In this document: piece after piece, positions 25,991 through 33,815 of the stretch
How positions within the stretch are numbered: position 1 is the first letter of the stretch
How the letters are laid out: the number at the start of each line of letters is the position of its first letter
From: a bacterium
GTDB taxonomy: Bacteria > Planctomycetota > Planctomycetia > Planctomycetales > Planctomycetaceae
Reading direction: 5' to 3'
Length of the DNA stretch: 64,000 bases
Assembly (NCBI GenBank): GCA_016124895.1
Contig: WGMU01000019.1
Coordinates: 62,001 to 126,000, forward strand
The notes under the pieces: model-generated
What the model was told of the DNA's origin: nothing
Database searches by the model: none
The model's input: the letters and a program-made list of their open reading frames with translations, nothing else
Made by a program: the position numbers and the translations under genes

Positions 25991-26413
25991 TCACTGCTGT
26001 TGCTGTTCCCTGCGGATCAGTTTGTGACACTTCACGCAGGACAGCGTCATCTGCATGTAAGCGAGCGTCGCTTCGTCGATCTGTTTACGCTGCGCCCCAG
26101 ATTCAATGCCTTCCAGTGTCGTCCAGAAGACCTGCAGTTGAGTGCGGTATTCATCGGTCGGCTCGTTCGCCCATTCTTCTCGAGCAATTCGCCCCAACTC
26201 CTGCGCAGCGACCTCAAGCTGCGGATAATCCTCGCGGGCCAGGCTGGTCAGAATCTGGTGAGCGAAACGCAGCTTTTCCTTCATCACGGCCGACAGGTCT
26301 TCTTTGGGAGCCTTCTGTTTCGGCTGGTCTTTCGGCTGCGGGTCCTGAGCGCTGACAGCAAAGAAGCCGACAACAGCGATCAGACAGGCGAGTGCAATAG
26401 CGGACTTCTTCAT
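25991..26413 (-). CDS. Exported cytochrome c'-like haem protein
   Basis: 140 residues; AAGGAG precedes the ATG. A signal peptide (ALACLIAVVGFFAVSAQ) and a Lys/Pro/Gln-rich linker lead to a helical domain (LRFAHQILTSLAREDY... AQELGRIAREEW... TLEGIESGAQR) ending with one haem-binding CxxCH in LSCVKCHKLIR near the C terminus. A four-helix protein with C-terminal CxxCH fits the class II cytochrome c' family, known for binding NO and CO. It lies 72 bases after the APH/AAA gene on the same strand and is probably in its operon. Confidence 0.85.
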   Translation of the reverse strand: MKKSAIALACLIAVVGFFAVSAQDPQPKDQPKQKAPKEDLSAVMKEKLRFAHQILTSLAREDYPQLEVAAQELGRIAREEWANEPTDEYRTQLQVFWTTLEGIESGAQRKQIDEATLAYMQMTLSCVKCHKLIRREQQQQ

Positions 26414-26485
26414 AACGCTTCTCCTTTAACAGATGACGGAAACCACGGGCTGACGCGGCTGCGATCGCGGCCACATCTGAGGAAC

Positions 26486-28060
26486 TCACGACAACTTCTC
26501 CAGAACTCGCTGCAGACCGGCAGCGGTGCTGCGTTCGTCTGAAGTATCAACAACAACAATCTGGCTCGATGGTTCGTGCTCGATTCCGGTATCCCGACGT
26601 CGTTGCTGCTGCAGTACAGCAACGTTCGCATCCGAAGCGTCGTGGTCTGACTGTTCGCGCACCGCAACTCGTGCCGTCAGAACGTCGTCCGGAGCCGAAC
26701 ACGCAACGATCAGAAACGGCACGCGCAGTTCCACTGCGAGCTGCCGGAACGGTTCTCGCTTATCAGCCGACAGGAACGCCGCGTCGACAACGACTGGAAA
26801 CCCGGCCGCAATCACTGTTCGTGCCAGCTCGATCAGTCGGTCGTATGTGCGGGCATTGGCCTCGGCCGAGTACAGCTCTGCCGCCGCTGTTCCGGTCACA
26901 CGGTCTGTTTCGTCCAGACCGAACAGCCGCTTCCGCTCAACATCCGACCGAATCCGAATTGCCGCGCTGCGTTCGAGAATCTGTTCGGCGAAGTGTGTTT
27001 TCCCACTGCCCGAAAGCCCGTGCATGATCAGCAGAGCCGGGGGTGATCGCTCGGCATCGTGGTCAGCAACGGACAGATACATGCCAAATTCGCGGCGCAG
27101 TGTCCGGCGCTGCAATTCCGACGGCATGTCGCCGCTGAGCCGGATCAGGTCGACCTTTGCCCGCACCATCGCTCGATAGACCAGATAAAACCGCAGGACC
27201 GCGAGGCCCGCATAATCGCCAGTCCGCTCAAGATACCGATTGAGCAGCCGCCGCGCGAGCTGCGGCTCGCCGTGCTCTTCGAGATCCATGACGAGGAACG
27301 CGATCTCGCTGATCACGTCACTCCAGCGAAAGCCCGCATTGAATTCCACACAGTCAAACAGGCACGGCCCGGTGTCGAGTTCGACGATATTCCCAAGATG
27401 CAGATCACCGTGGCACTCGCGGATAAAGCCGCCGTTTCGCCGTTGTTCAAAGACACCACTCAGTCGCTCAGCCTCTGTCTGCGTCCATTTCCGCAAGTGT
27501 CGAATCTCGCCCGAATACGCTGCTTCGTCACCTGCGTGTTCCTCGATCGAAACAAAATTCGCCAGCGCGTCGCCCCGGATGCCGTCTGCCCGGCCATAAG
27601 GCGAGTCAGTCTCGGCGGCCTGAAGCGACAGATGGAAATCGGCGATGCGTTCCGCCAGCGCGTCAATCTGCAGAGGCTCAAGCCGTCCCGCGACGACAAT
27701 CCGCGACAGCAGTCTCTCGTCATCAAAGCGGTGCATTCTGACCGCATACTCGATCGGCTCGCCATCGCCGCCGATACTTGGAGCCTCCCCATTGCCAGAG
27801 ATCGGGACAACGTCGAGATACAGTTCAGCCGCCGTCCGCCGGTTCAGTCGCAGCTCTTCCTCGCAGAAGTGCTTTCGCTTTGCGAGCGTCGAAAAATCCA
27901 GAAAGTCGAACCGTACCGGCTTCTTGATCTTCCAGGCGAAGTCGCGTGTCAGCAGGACCCATGAAATATGAGTTTCAATCATGCGCACCGCCTCCGGACG
28001 ATCCGGCCAGATTGCCGGATTCTGCAGCGAGTCGATCCGGATTGCGGTCCGCGTGCTCAT
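26486..28060 (-). CDS. Fused APH-like kinase and AAA/P-loop kinase (COG2187-COG0645)
   Basis: About 524 residues from the chosen start; ATG 27 bases upstream and GTG at 28147 are alternatives. The N-terminal part (about 1-330) is an aminoglycoside-phosphotransferase-like domain with Lys in AWKIKKPVRFDFLDFS, Brenner motif HGDLHLGNI and metal motif FDCVEFN. The C-terminal part (about 345-520) is a small P-loop kinase with Walker A MHGLSGSGKTHFAEQ and SDVERKRLFG, resembling gluconate-kinase-like ATPases. The same fusion is Rv2004c of the mycobacterial DosR regulon, whose function is unclear. A sigma-54-type promoter sits 53 bases upstream, divergent from the 28305 gene. Confidence 0.9.
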   Translation of the reverse strand: MSTRTAIRIDSLQNPAIWPDRPEAVRMIETHISWVLLTRDFAWKIKKPVRFDFLDFSTLAKRKHFCEEELRLNRRTAAELYLDVVPISGNGEAPSIGGDGEPIEYAVRMHRFDDERLLSRIVVAGRLEPLQIDALAERIADFHLSLQAAETDSPYGRADGIRGDALANFVSIEEHAGDEAAYSGEIRHLRKWTQTEAERLSGVFEQRRNGGFIRECHGDLHLGNIVELDTGPCLFDCVEFNAGFRWSDVISEIAFLVMDLEEHGEPQLARRLLNRYLERTGDYAGLAVLRFYLVYRAMVRAKVDLIRLSGDMPSELQRRTLRREFGMYLSVADHDAERSPPALLIMHGLSGSGKTHFAEQILERSAAIRIRSDVERKRLFGLDETDRVTGTAAAELYSAEANARTYDRLIELARTVIAAGFPVVVDAAFLSADKREPFRQLAVELRVPFLIVACSAPDDVLTARVAVREQSDHDASDANVAVLQQQRRRDTGIEHEPSSQIVVVDTSDERSTAAGLQRVLEKLS

Positions 28061-28113
28061 CCCGTCAGTTCGCCCGATAAAAGACATCGTTGATTGAGCT
28101 AAAGATTCCGCGA

Positions 28114-28129
28114 GCAAACTCAATGCCGC
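28114..28129 (-). promoter_or_regulatory. Sigma-54 promoter of the APH/AAA kinase gene
   Basis: On the minus strand CGGCAT-TGAGT-TTGC, eight of ten consensus bases, full -12 element. Position is certain to within one base. Confidence 0.65.
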
Positions 28130-28239
28130 GTCGGAAAAGAGCCGCACCGCCGCCTTTCATTTGCCCTCAGAAGGGTGTTCAGCTTCCCCGCGCAGACGCG
28201 TTGAGACCCGGTTATGCTTGGCGCTGAATTCGAACATCG

Positions 28240-28254
28240 TGGCATCGCATTTGC
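28240..28254 (+). promoter_or_regulatory. Sigma-54 promoter of the 28305-29102 gene
   Basis: TGGCAT-CGCAT-TTGC, nine of ten consensus bases, 50 bases before the start codon. Confidence 0.8.
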
Positions 28255-28304
28255 CAAGAGGTTCACGCAGCGCGTCGGGCAGCCTTGGAAGCAGGGAACG
28301 AAAC

Positions 28305-29102
28305 ATGAGTGACACGCCGTCAGCGACAGCTCGCGGAGGTGATTTTCGAGTAGCCGTGTTCAGCCGCGGTGACGATATCGAGGCAATGGCTGCAGTGCTC
28401 AGCGAATCGCTCGGGTTGAATCGAGTCGATGCGAAGATTCATGCCGCACATCTGCCCGGACTTCTCGCAGACAGACTGACAAACGAGCAGGCTGAAATCG
28501 TCGTCGCTGCAGTTCGCCAGCTCGGCGTTGCCGCTGCTGCGGTCGCACAGTCCGACGTTCCGCAACTCAATCATCCGGAGACGATCCATCGTGCCGCGTG
28601 TCTCGACGACGGCCTGGAGATCATCGGACTCAGCGGCGCCCGTTCGGGATTCATCGCCTGGCCGGATCTCGAATTCATCAGCGTCGGATACGTGCCTCTC
28701 GAAGGCGCCCATCATTACGCGCCCGAATCGCCCGTCGTCCTGCACAGTGCGCCGCACGAGGTCGAGGAGCAGTCAGAGGGAGTCGCCGTCAGCGGCCCGG
28801 TCTGCTGGTTTATCGCCAGGAATCCACAGCGTATCTACTTTCTCAATCACAGCCGGATGAATTACGACTACCTCGCCGATCGGAAGTCGTCATCCGCCGC
28901 CGCCAACTTCTCGGAATTCCTGACAGACCTGACGGGCTCGGCCACGACGGCTTACCTGACGCCGGCAACGCGCGCGATCCTCCATCACGGCTCGGCCAGC
29001 GACTACCTCTTTAAGGACGCTGAACAGTTCAAACAGGCGACGATCCTGCAGTATCTCCTGCATACTACGGTCGCCGCCGCTCAGTTACCTGAACACAGTT
29101 AA
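28305..29102 (+). CDS. Hypothetical stress-island protein with ClpS/L7-L12-like N-terminal pattern
   Basis: Not recognised as a named family. 265 residues; AGGGA precedes the ATG. Residues about 12-80 show a repeating beta-alpha pattern (FRVAVFSRGDDIEAMAAVLSESLG..., HAAHLPGLLADRLTNEQAEIVVAAVRQLGVAAAAV) like small ferredoxin-like or L7/L12 C-terminal folds that end with removal of an acidic/hydrophobic helix. The rest (about 95-260) alternates beta strands (LEIIGLSGARSGFIAWPDL, VCWFIARNPQRIYFLNH) and ends with helices. No signal peptide or membrane span. Its own sigma-54 promoter ties it to the island, so it is a good candidate for an unknown stress protein. Confidence 0.75.
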   Translation: MSDTPSATARGGDFRVAVFSRGDDIEAMAAVLSESLGLNRVDAKIHAAHLPGLLADRLTNEQAEIVVAAVRQLGVAAAAVAQSDVPQLNHPETIHRAACLDDGLEIIGLSGARSGFIAWPDLEFISVGYVPLEGAHHYAPESPVVLHSAPHEVEEQSEGVAVSGPVCWFIARNPQRIYFLNHSRMNYDYLADRKSSSAAANFSEFLTDLTGSATTAYLTPATRAILHHGSASDYLFKDAEQFKQATILQYLLHTTVAAAQLPEHS

Positions 29103-29133
29103 GCACTCTTCCAGCGGCAGTTCGGCAGTTCCC

Positions 29134-29148
29134 CGGTACGCAATCTGC
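29134..29148 (+). promoter_or_regulatory. Weak sigma-54-like element before the single-domain Usp gene
   Basis: CGGTAC-GCAAT-CTGC, seven of ten consensus bases with correct GG-N10-GC spacing, 67 bases before the start codon. Confidence 0.45.
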
Positions 29149-29215
29149 TCGATTTTGAGTACGGGGTCGGCAGTCAGAGGTCTCGGACAACGTCATTTGA
29201 GCACGGAGAAACAGC

Positions 29216-29653
29216 ATGTTACCGCGATTCAAAAACGTTCTGGTTCCAGTCGACTTTGCCGAGAAGAACTGGGCGGCGCTGGATGTCGCGTTTGAAATCG
29301 CCGTCAATAACAAGGCCGCCGTCACTCTGCTGCACGTCATCGAGACGATTGACGAAGGTGACCTGGACGCCGATCCGGACGTTACCGAGTTCTACCGCCG
29401 GCTGAAGCAGCGGGGAAAACGCGAACTCGAAACCATGGGCCAACGTTTTGTCGAAGCCGGCATTGAGGTCCACGAGAAGATTCGCTTTGGCAAGCGAGCC
29501 CCCGAAATCGTGGCGTACGCGGCCGAACACACCTCTGACCTGATCATCATGAGTTCGCATCCGCTGCGCGAATCAAATCCAGCGGCGAGCCTCGTCACGC
29601 TCAGTTATCAGGTCTCGCTGCTCTGCTCGTGTCCGATCCTGCTGGTCAAGTGA
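29216..29653 (+). CDS. Universal stress protein, single domain
   Basis: 145 residues, one UspA fold: opening FKNVLVPVDFAEKNWAALDVA, middle LHVIETIDEGDLD, and AEHTSDLIIMSSHPLRE. The glycine-rich ATP loop is missing: after SSH the sequence runs PLRESNPAASLVTLSYQVSLL rather than G-x2-G-x9-G-S, so it probably does not bind ATP and belongs with UspA/UspE-like forms. The membrane protein gene follows 86 bases later on the same strand. Confidence 0.92.
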   Translation: MLPRFKNVLVPVDFAEKNWAALDVAFEIAVNNKAAVTLLHVIETIDEGDLDADPDVTEFYRRLKQRGKRELETMGQRFVEAGIEVHEKIRFGKRAPEIVAYAAEHTSDLIIMSSHPLRESNPAASLVTLSYQVSLLCSCPILLVK

Positions 29654-29739
29654 GGTCGCGGCCAAACCCTGTCTGCACGACACGGCAGCCTGACTCTGCA
29701 GTGCGGAATGCGACCGATTGACCAGCCTGGAGTACCCTG

Positions 29740-30534
29740 ATGCCGGACCCGTCTGGCGGATCCCTCACCAACCCCGAAGACAAGCTCGACGCCGCGGAGC
29801 TGACCGCCTCGCTGGACAAGGCCGAAGAGCGGCTATGGCTGCGGCATCGCGCGATCTGGTGGGCAACCCTGGCTGGACCGCTGCTGATTACCATCGCTCT
29901 GCTGGTAACAGTTTTTGTAGCTGCCGGAGCTGACTTCACTCAACGTCTGCTGACGACCGCGCTGTCTGGTCTGTTTCTGTTTGGTCGTTTCATCATCCTG
30001 GCGGGGCACGATCCGGAAGTGGCGCGAGTGACAGGCGGTCTCAGCTCACCGCAGTTGTTCGTGATGGTCACATATCTCGATGTGATTGTCGCCGTGACGC
30101 TGATTTTCCATACGGGCTTTCTATTTCACCTGCCATGGTTCGGGTCACGAGCGACCGCATTCGTCGCCGATGGCCGCTTCCTGATCCGCTCGCACCCCTG
30201 GATTCGTCGCACAACGTTCCTGGGACTGGTGCTGTTTGTCGCCATTCCGCTTGCCGCCATGGGCAGCGTGGGTGGGACGATCCTCGGCCGAATGCTGGGC
30301 GTCACGCGGCTGCGCATCTTCCTGGCGATTCTGTTCGGCAGCCTGCTGGGTAACAGCGTGATGTGGCTCGGATCTGACTTGATTAACCACTTCGTCGACA
30401 AGCACCATCCGGTTGTTCGTTTCGGCGGAATCATCCTCATACTGACGCTGATCGGTGCGATCGAATTTTTCTATCGCCGGGCCAAACGAACCGACTCGAA
30501 ACACTCCAAATCATTGTTTTCGAAAAACGGTTGA
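29740..30534 (+). CDS. COG2426-like small multidrug export family membrane protein
   Basis: 264 residues. After a charged cytoplasmic N terminus of about 40 residues there are six or so spans (WWATLAGPLLITIALLVTVFV, LLTTALSGLFLFGRFIIL, LFVMVTYLDVIVAVTLIFHTGFL, FLGLVLFVAIPLAAMGSVGG, and two more) and a Lys/Arg-rich C end. The re-entrant pattern PLAAMGSVGGTILGRMLG followed by FGSLLGNSVMWLG fits the Sm_multidrug_ex/COG2426 family, whose substrate is not firmly established. It is probably co-transcribed with the preceding Usp gene. Confidence 0.75.
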   Translation: MPDPSGGSLTNPEDKLDAAELTASLDKAEERLWLRHRAIWWATLAGPLLITIALLVTVFVAAGADFTQRLLTTALSGLFLFGRFIILAGHDPEVARVTGGLSSPQLFVMVTYLDVIVAVTLIFHTGFLFHLPWFGSRATAFVADGRFLIRSHPWIRRTTFLGLVLFVAIPLAAMGSVGGTILGRMLGVTRLRIFLAILFGSLLGNSVMWLGSDLINHFVDKHHPVVRFGGIILILTLIGAIEFFYRRAKRTDSKHSKSLFSKNG

Positions 30535-30610
30535 CGACGCTTTTGTATGCCGCCTGCTATAACTCGCGTGCTGATCCGCACGACTGTGCCGTGTTGACAC
30601 GCGACTGTCT

Positions 30611-30619
30611 GGGGGGGGG
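30611..30619. repeat. Run of nine G residues
   Basis: A homopolymer lying 16 bases upstream of the -24 element of the next Usp gene. Slippage here would alter the spacing between promoter and upstream sites. Confidence 0.7.
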
Positions 30620-30635
30620 CACAGCAGTCGGAGTG

Positions 30636-30650
30636 TGGCATGGCTTTCGC
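30636..30650 (+). promoter_or_regulatory. Sigma-54 promoter of the third Usp gene
   Basis: TGGCAT-GGCTT-TCGC, eight of ten consensus bases, 116 bases before the start codon. A CGTGC-N6-GCACG dyad (30567-30582) is centred about 88 bases before the expected transcription start. Confidence 0.65.
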
Positions 30651-30766
30651 TTTTCTCACAGTTGATGGCGAGTGGGTCGACGCTCCCCCGCTGGACTGGA
30701 CACGAGACCGCGTTTCTGGATGTGAACTCAGATGGCTCACGCATACTCGCGAAAAAGGAAGGTGTC

Positions 30767-31207
30767 ATGAGCTGGCTACCCAAAAAGACCGTCCTGGTCC
30801 CCACCGACTTTTCCGAACCGTCAGCCGATGCCGTGCATACCGCTCTGGAACTGGTCGAATGCGGGGCCGATGTTCACGTCCTGCACGTACTGCAGCCAAT
30901 TGAGCATAACGCTCCCGAAGTTCTTTTCGGCGATCTCGACGACGATACCCGCCGGGATAAAGCCGGGCAGTTTCTGGCCGACTTCCTGAAGCGTCATGGG
31001 ATTAACGGCGTGACCAGGATCATCCGCATCGGCGACCCCGGCCTGGCAGTTGCCGAGTACGCTGCGGAGAACAACGCTGACCTGATCGTCATCCCCTCGC
31101 ACGGCCACCACGGACTGCGTCGCATCCTGCTGGGCTCCGTCGCCGAACGCATCATCCGCCATGCGGAATGCCCAACGCTGATCCTGCGCCGCAAGGACCA
31201 CGACTGA
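30767..31207 (+). CDS. Universal stress protein, ATP-binding type
   Basis: 146 residues from an ATG preceded by AAGGAAGG; the frame upstream to 30635 is untranslated leader. One UspA fold: KTVLVPTDFSEPSADAVHTAL, VHVLHVLQPIE, and an intact nucleotide loop PSHGHHGLRRILLGSVAERIIR with the G-x2-G-x9-type pattern. It is therefore the ATP-binding kind, unlike the single-domain Usp at 29216. Last recognisable member of the sigma-54 island. Confidence 0.94.
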   Translation: MSWLPKKTVLVPTDFSEPSADAVHTALELVECGADVHVLHVLQPIEHNAPEVLFGDLDDDTRRDKAGQFLADFLKRHGINGVTRIIRIGDPGLAVAEYAAENNADLIVIPSHGHHGLRRILLGSVAERIIRHAECPTLILRRKDHD

Positions 31208-31456
31208 CACTGCTGCCGCTGGCCACAGTCAGAAACACGTCCGAACTTTAGTTTTCGGAATCAGCCAGCCGTCGGTGTGACAGTTCAAAGCGAACCAGCC
31301 TGCTGGATGCGTCACGATTTGCCTCAACGTGAAACGTGATCTTTGCCGAACGAATCCCCGGAGAGAATAATTCGCCGCCGCGACATTCAATGTGGTGTCT
31401 GAGGCGTTTCGCGAGCGAGCGATCATCCAGGCAGCTTGACGGCTGATGAGGCGACG

Positions 31457-32794
31457 ATGCTGACGATTCAGGGACAACAAACAGCATCTCAGGATTTCTG
31501 CGACCGGCTTGCCCGTCGGAAATTCCTGCAGATTGGAGCACTGGGTACGCTGGGACTGAGTCTGCCTGGGCTGCTGAAAGCTGAACACTCGACGGGACAG
31601 ACAGGCAAGTCCGTGATCCTCGTCTGGATGCATGGCGGACCATCGCAGCTCGACATGTACGATATGAAGCCGCTGGCTCCGGCTGAGTACCGAGGAGCGT
31701 TCTCGCCAGTCGCGTCGACGCTGCCGGGTCTGGATGTCTGCGAACTGTTGCCCGAGCACGCTCGGGTCATGGACAAATGCACGATCGTCCGCAGCTTCTC
31801 ACACAACAACGGAGACCACTGGGCCGCCGCTCACTGGATGCTGACCGGCCGGCTGGGAGCGACCGGAGCCGACCGACCGCCGCGGCATCCGTCGATGGGC
31901 GCCGTCGCGGCGCATCTGCTCGGGCCGACGCAGAACGGATCACTGTCCAACGTCAACATGAACGACGGCGGCTTCGGCTATCACGGCGGAGCGTGGCTCG
32001 GCGTCAACTACAACCCATTCCGATACGGCGAATTCAGCTACGGCAACGAAGCCGGCCGACTGCCAACCGGCGACCACAAAAGCTTCTCACTGGTCGACGG
32101 GCTGTCCGAGCAGCGGATGATGAATCGCATAGGCCTGCAGCAGCAGCTCGATCAGTTGAAACGGCGGATCGACAGTAATCGGACGTTCGATGCGCTGGAC
32201 GCAGTTGATCAACAGGCGCTGGACATCGTGCTTTCCGGCCGCGTCCGCAAAGCGTTCAACGTTGACGAAGAAGACTCAACGCTGCGTGAGCGTTACGGCT
32301 CGGGCTGGGGCGAACAGGCACTACTGGCCCGCCGGCTGATCGAAGCAGGCGTCCGTTTTGTGTCGCTGAACACCGGCTACTTCGACGATCACTCGAACAT
32401 CGAGAACGCTCTGCGTGACAAGCTGCCGCGGCATGACAAGGCCGTCGGTGTTCTGATACAGGATCTCGCCGACCGGGGAATGCTCGATGAAACACTGGTC
32501 GTTGTCGCTGGCGAGTTCGGCCACACACCGCGGATCAACGGCAACGCCGGACGCGATCACTGGCCTCAGGCGCAGAGCCTACTGTTCGCTGGCGGCGGAT
32601 TCCGACACGGGCAGGTCGTTGGCAGTACAAACTCGAAAGCCGAATACCCGACATCGCGTCAGATCGGCGTCGAGGACTTCTGCGCAACAGTGTTCCACTC
32701 ACTGGGACTGCAGATCAGCGATCAGATCACCGATCTCGCCGGCCGCCCGACCAACCTGGTCCCCGGCGGTCAGGTCATCCGCGAACTGCTGTAG
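31457..32794 (+). CDS. DUF1501 protein with Tat-type signal
   Basis: 445 residues. A twin-arginine-like signal (LARRKFLQIGALGTLGLSLPGLL) is followed by the DUF1501 sulfatase-like fold: VILVWMHGGPSQLDMYDMKP, MHG/GGPS metal-site region, SFSHNNGDHWAAAHWMLTGR, VAGEFGHTPRINGNAGRDHW and a C-terminal DFCATVFHSLGL. DUF1501 proteins are hugely expanded in planctomycetes and usually pair with DUF1549/DUF1553 proteins; no such partner is adjacent here. ATG 31457 follows GAGGCG; a TTG at 31436 is the alternative. The 249 bases upstream show no sigma-54 element. Confidence 0.9.
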   Translation: MLTIQGQQTASQDFCDRLARRKFLQIGALGTLGLSLPGLLKAEHSTGQTGKSVILVWMHGGPSQLDMYDMKPLAPAEYRGAFSPVASTLPGLDVCELLPEHARVMDKCTIVRSFSHNNGDHWAAAHWMLTGRLGATGADRPPRHPSMGAVAAHLLGPTQNGSLSNVNMNDGGFGYHGGAWLGVNYNPFRYGEFSYGNEAGRLPTGDHKSFSLVDGLSEQRMMNRIGLQQQLDQLKRRIDSNRTFDALDAVDQQALDIVLSGRVRKAFNVDEEDSTLRERYGSGWGEQALLARRLIEAGVRFVSLNTGYFDDHSNIENALRDKLPRHDKAVGVLIQDLADRGMLDETLVVVAGEFGHTPRINGNAGRDHWPQAQSLLFAGGGFRHGQVVGSTNSKAEYPTSRQIGVEDFCATVFHSLGLQISDQITDLAGRPTNLVPGGQVIRELL

Positions 32795-32860
32795 CGATCC
32801 CTTCCAGGCGAGCGTTTCAAGCCTGAACGTGTCACAGAAGTCGCGAAGACTTTCGTCAAT

Positions 32861-33724
32861 TCACGACGACAGACCGATCGGCTGGTTGTCGATCAACCTC
32901 GTTGTGCCAACGCGGGCGGCGATCAGGGCGACCATTTCACTGGTCGCTTCGTCGAGGTCTTCCAGCGAATGACTGTCAGCGATCGTGGCGTAATCGAGCG
33001 TCAGCCCCGGCGTAGCGGTCAGGTGCTCGATCATCCGTGCGCGGGCCTCCGCGGGAGACTGGCCGTCGTCACACAGCGACTGCTCGGCGATCTTCAGTGC
33101 CTGCGACAGTGCCAGCGCCGTCTGACGTCCTTCTGTGCTGAGGTAAGCGTTGCGGCTGCTCATGGCCAGACCGTCCGGTTCACGGACCGTCGGGCACGTG
33201 CGGATTCTGACCGGGACGTTGAGGTCGGCGACCAGGTGCCGGATCAGAAGCTGCTGCTGATAGTCCTTCTGGCCGAAGAACGCGACATCGGGCAGCACCA
33301 TGTTAAACAGCTTCAGCACGATCGTCGTCACGCCGCGAAAATGTCCCGGTCTGTGAGCACCTTCGAGCACTTCCGACAGACCCGGCACTTCGACAAATGT
33401 CGCATTGGCGGTCGGATAAACGGTCTCGACCTCCGGGTTGAATACGAGATCGACACCCGCGGCCCGACACTTCGCGAGGTCAGCTTCCAGCGGACGCGGG
33501 TACTTCGCGAGGTCTTCGCTCGGCCCGAACTGCGTCGGATTGACGAAGATGGTCACAACGACAAAGTCGGTCTCGCGCCGGGCGGCTTCAACAAGCGACA
33601 GATGCCCGTCATGCAGCGCCCCCATCGTCGGCACGCAGCCGATCGTTCTGCCGTTCTGTCGAGCGTCGCGCACGGCAGAACGCAGGTCGTTAATCGATTG
33701 AACCGTGGCGAAGGAGTGGGGCAC
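32861..33724 (-). CDS. panC: Pantothenate synthetase
   Basis: Joins pantoate and beta-alanine with ATP to give pantothenate, the coenzyme A precursor. 287 residues, normal length, apparently with a GTG start. Key motifs: CVPTMGALHDGHLSLVEAA (HIGH-type), FVNPTQFGPSEDLAKYPR, HRPGHFRGVTTIVLKLFNMV, FFGQKDYQQQLLIRHLV, and MSSRNAYLS (KMSKS-like). The last residues end RLIDNQPIGL as in most PanC. Convergent with the DUF1501 gene. The upstream gap to the LOG gene holds a palindromic repeat. Confidence 0.97.
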   Translation of the reverse strand: MPHSFATVQSINDLRSAVRDARQNGRTIGCVPTMGALHDGHLSLVEAARRETDFVVVTIFVNPTQFGPSEDLAKYPRPLEADLAKCRAAGVDLVFNPEVETVYPTANATFVEVPGLSEVLEGAHRPGHFRGVTTIVLKLFNMVLPDVAFFGQKDYQQQLLIRHLVADLNVPVRIRTCPTVREPDGLAMSSRNAYLSTEGRQTALALSQALKIAEQSLCDDGQSPAEARARMIEHLTATPGLTLDYATIADSHSLEDLDEATSEMVALIAARVGTTRLIDNQPIGLSS

Positions 33725-33736
33725 AGAGGATGCCTC

Positions 33737-33805
33737 CCGTAGGGCCGGTTCCCAACCGGCCGGTACACATTTTCGGCCGGTCGGAACCGGTCCTGCGGAC
33801 TACGG
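33737..33805. repeat. Palindromic intergenic element (CCGTAG...CTACGG)
   Basis: The ends CCGTAG (33737-33742) and CTACGG (33800-33805) are inverted. Inside, GGCCGGTT-CCC-AACCGGCC (33743-33761) is a perfect 8-bp hairpin, and a second GGCCGG/CCGG-rich arm follows. It resembles REP/MITE-like units that recur between genes in planctomycetes; copy number elsewhere in the genome is not known to me. Confidence 0.6.
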
Positions 33806-33815
33806 ACGCGAGACG

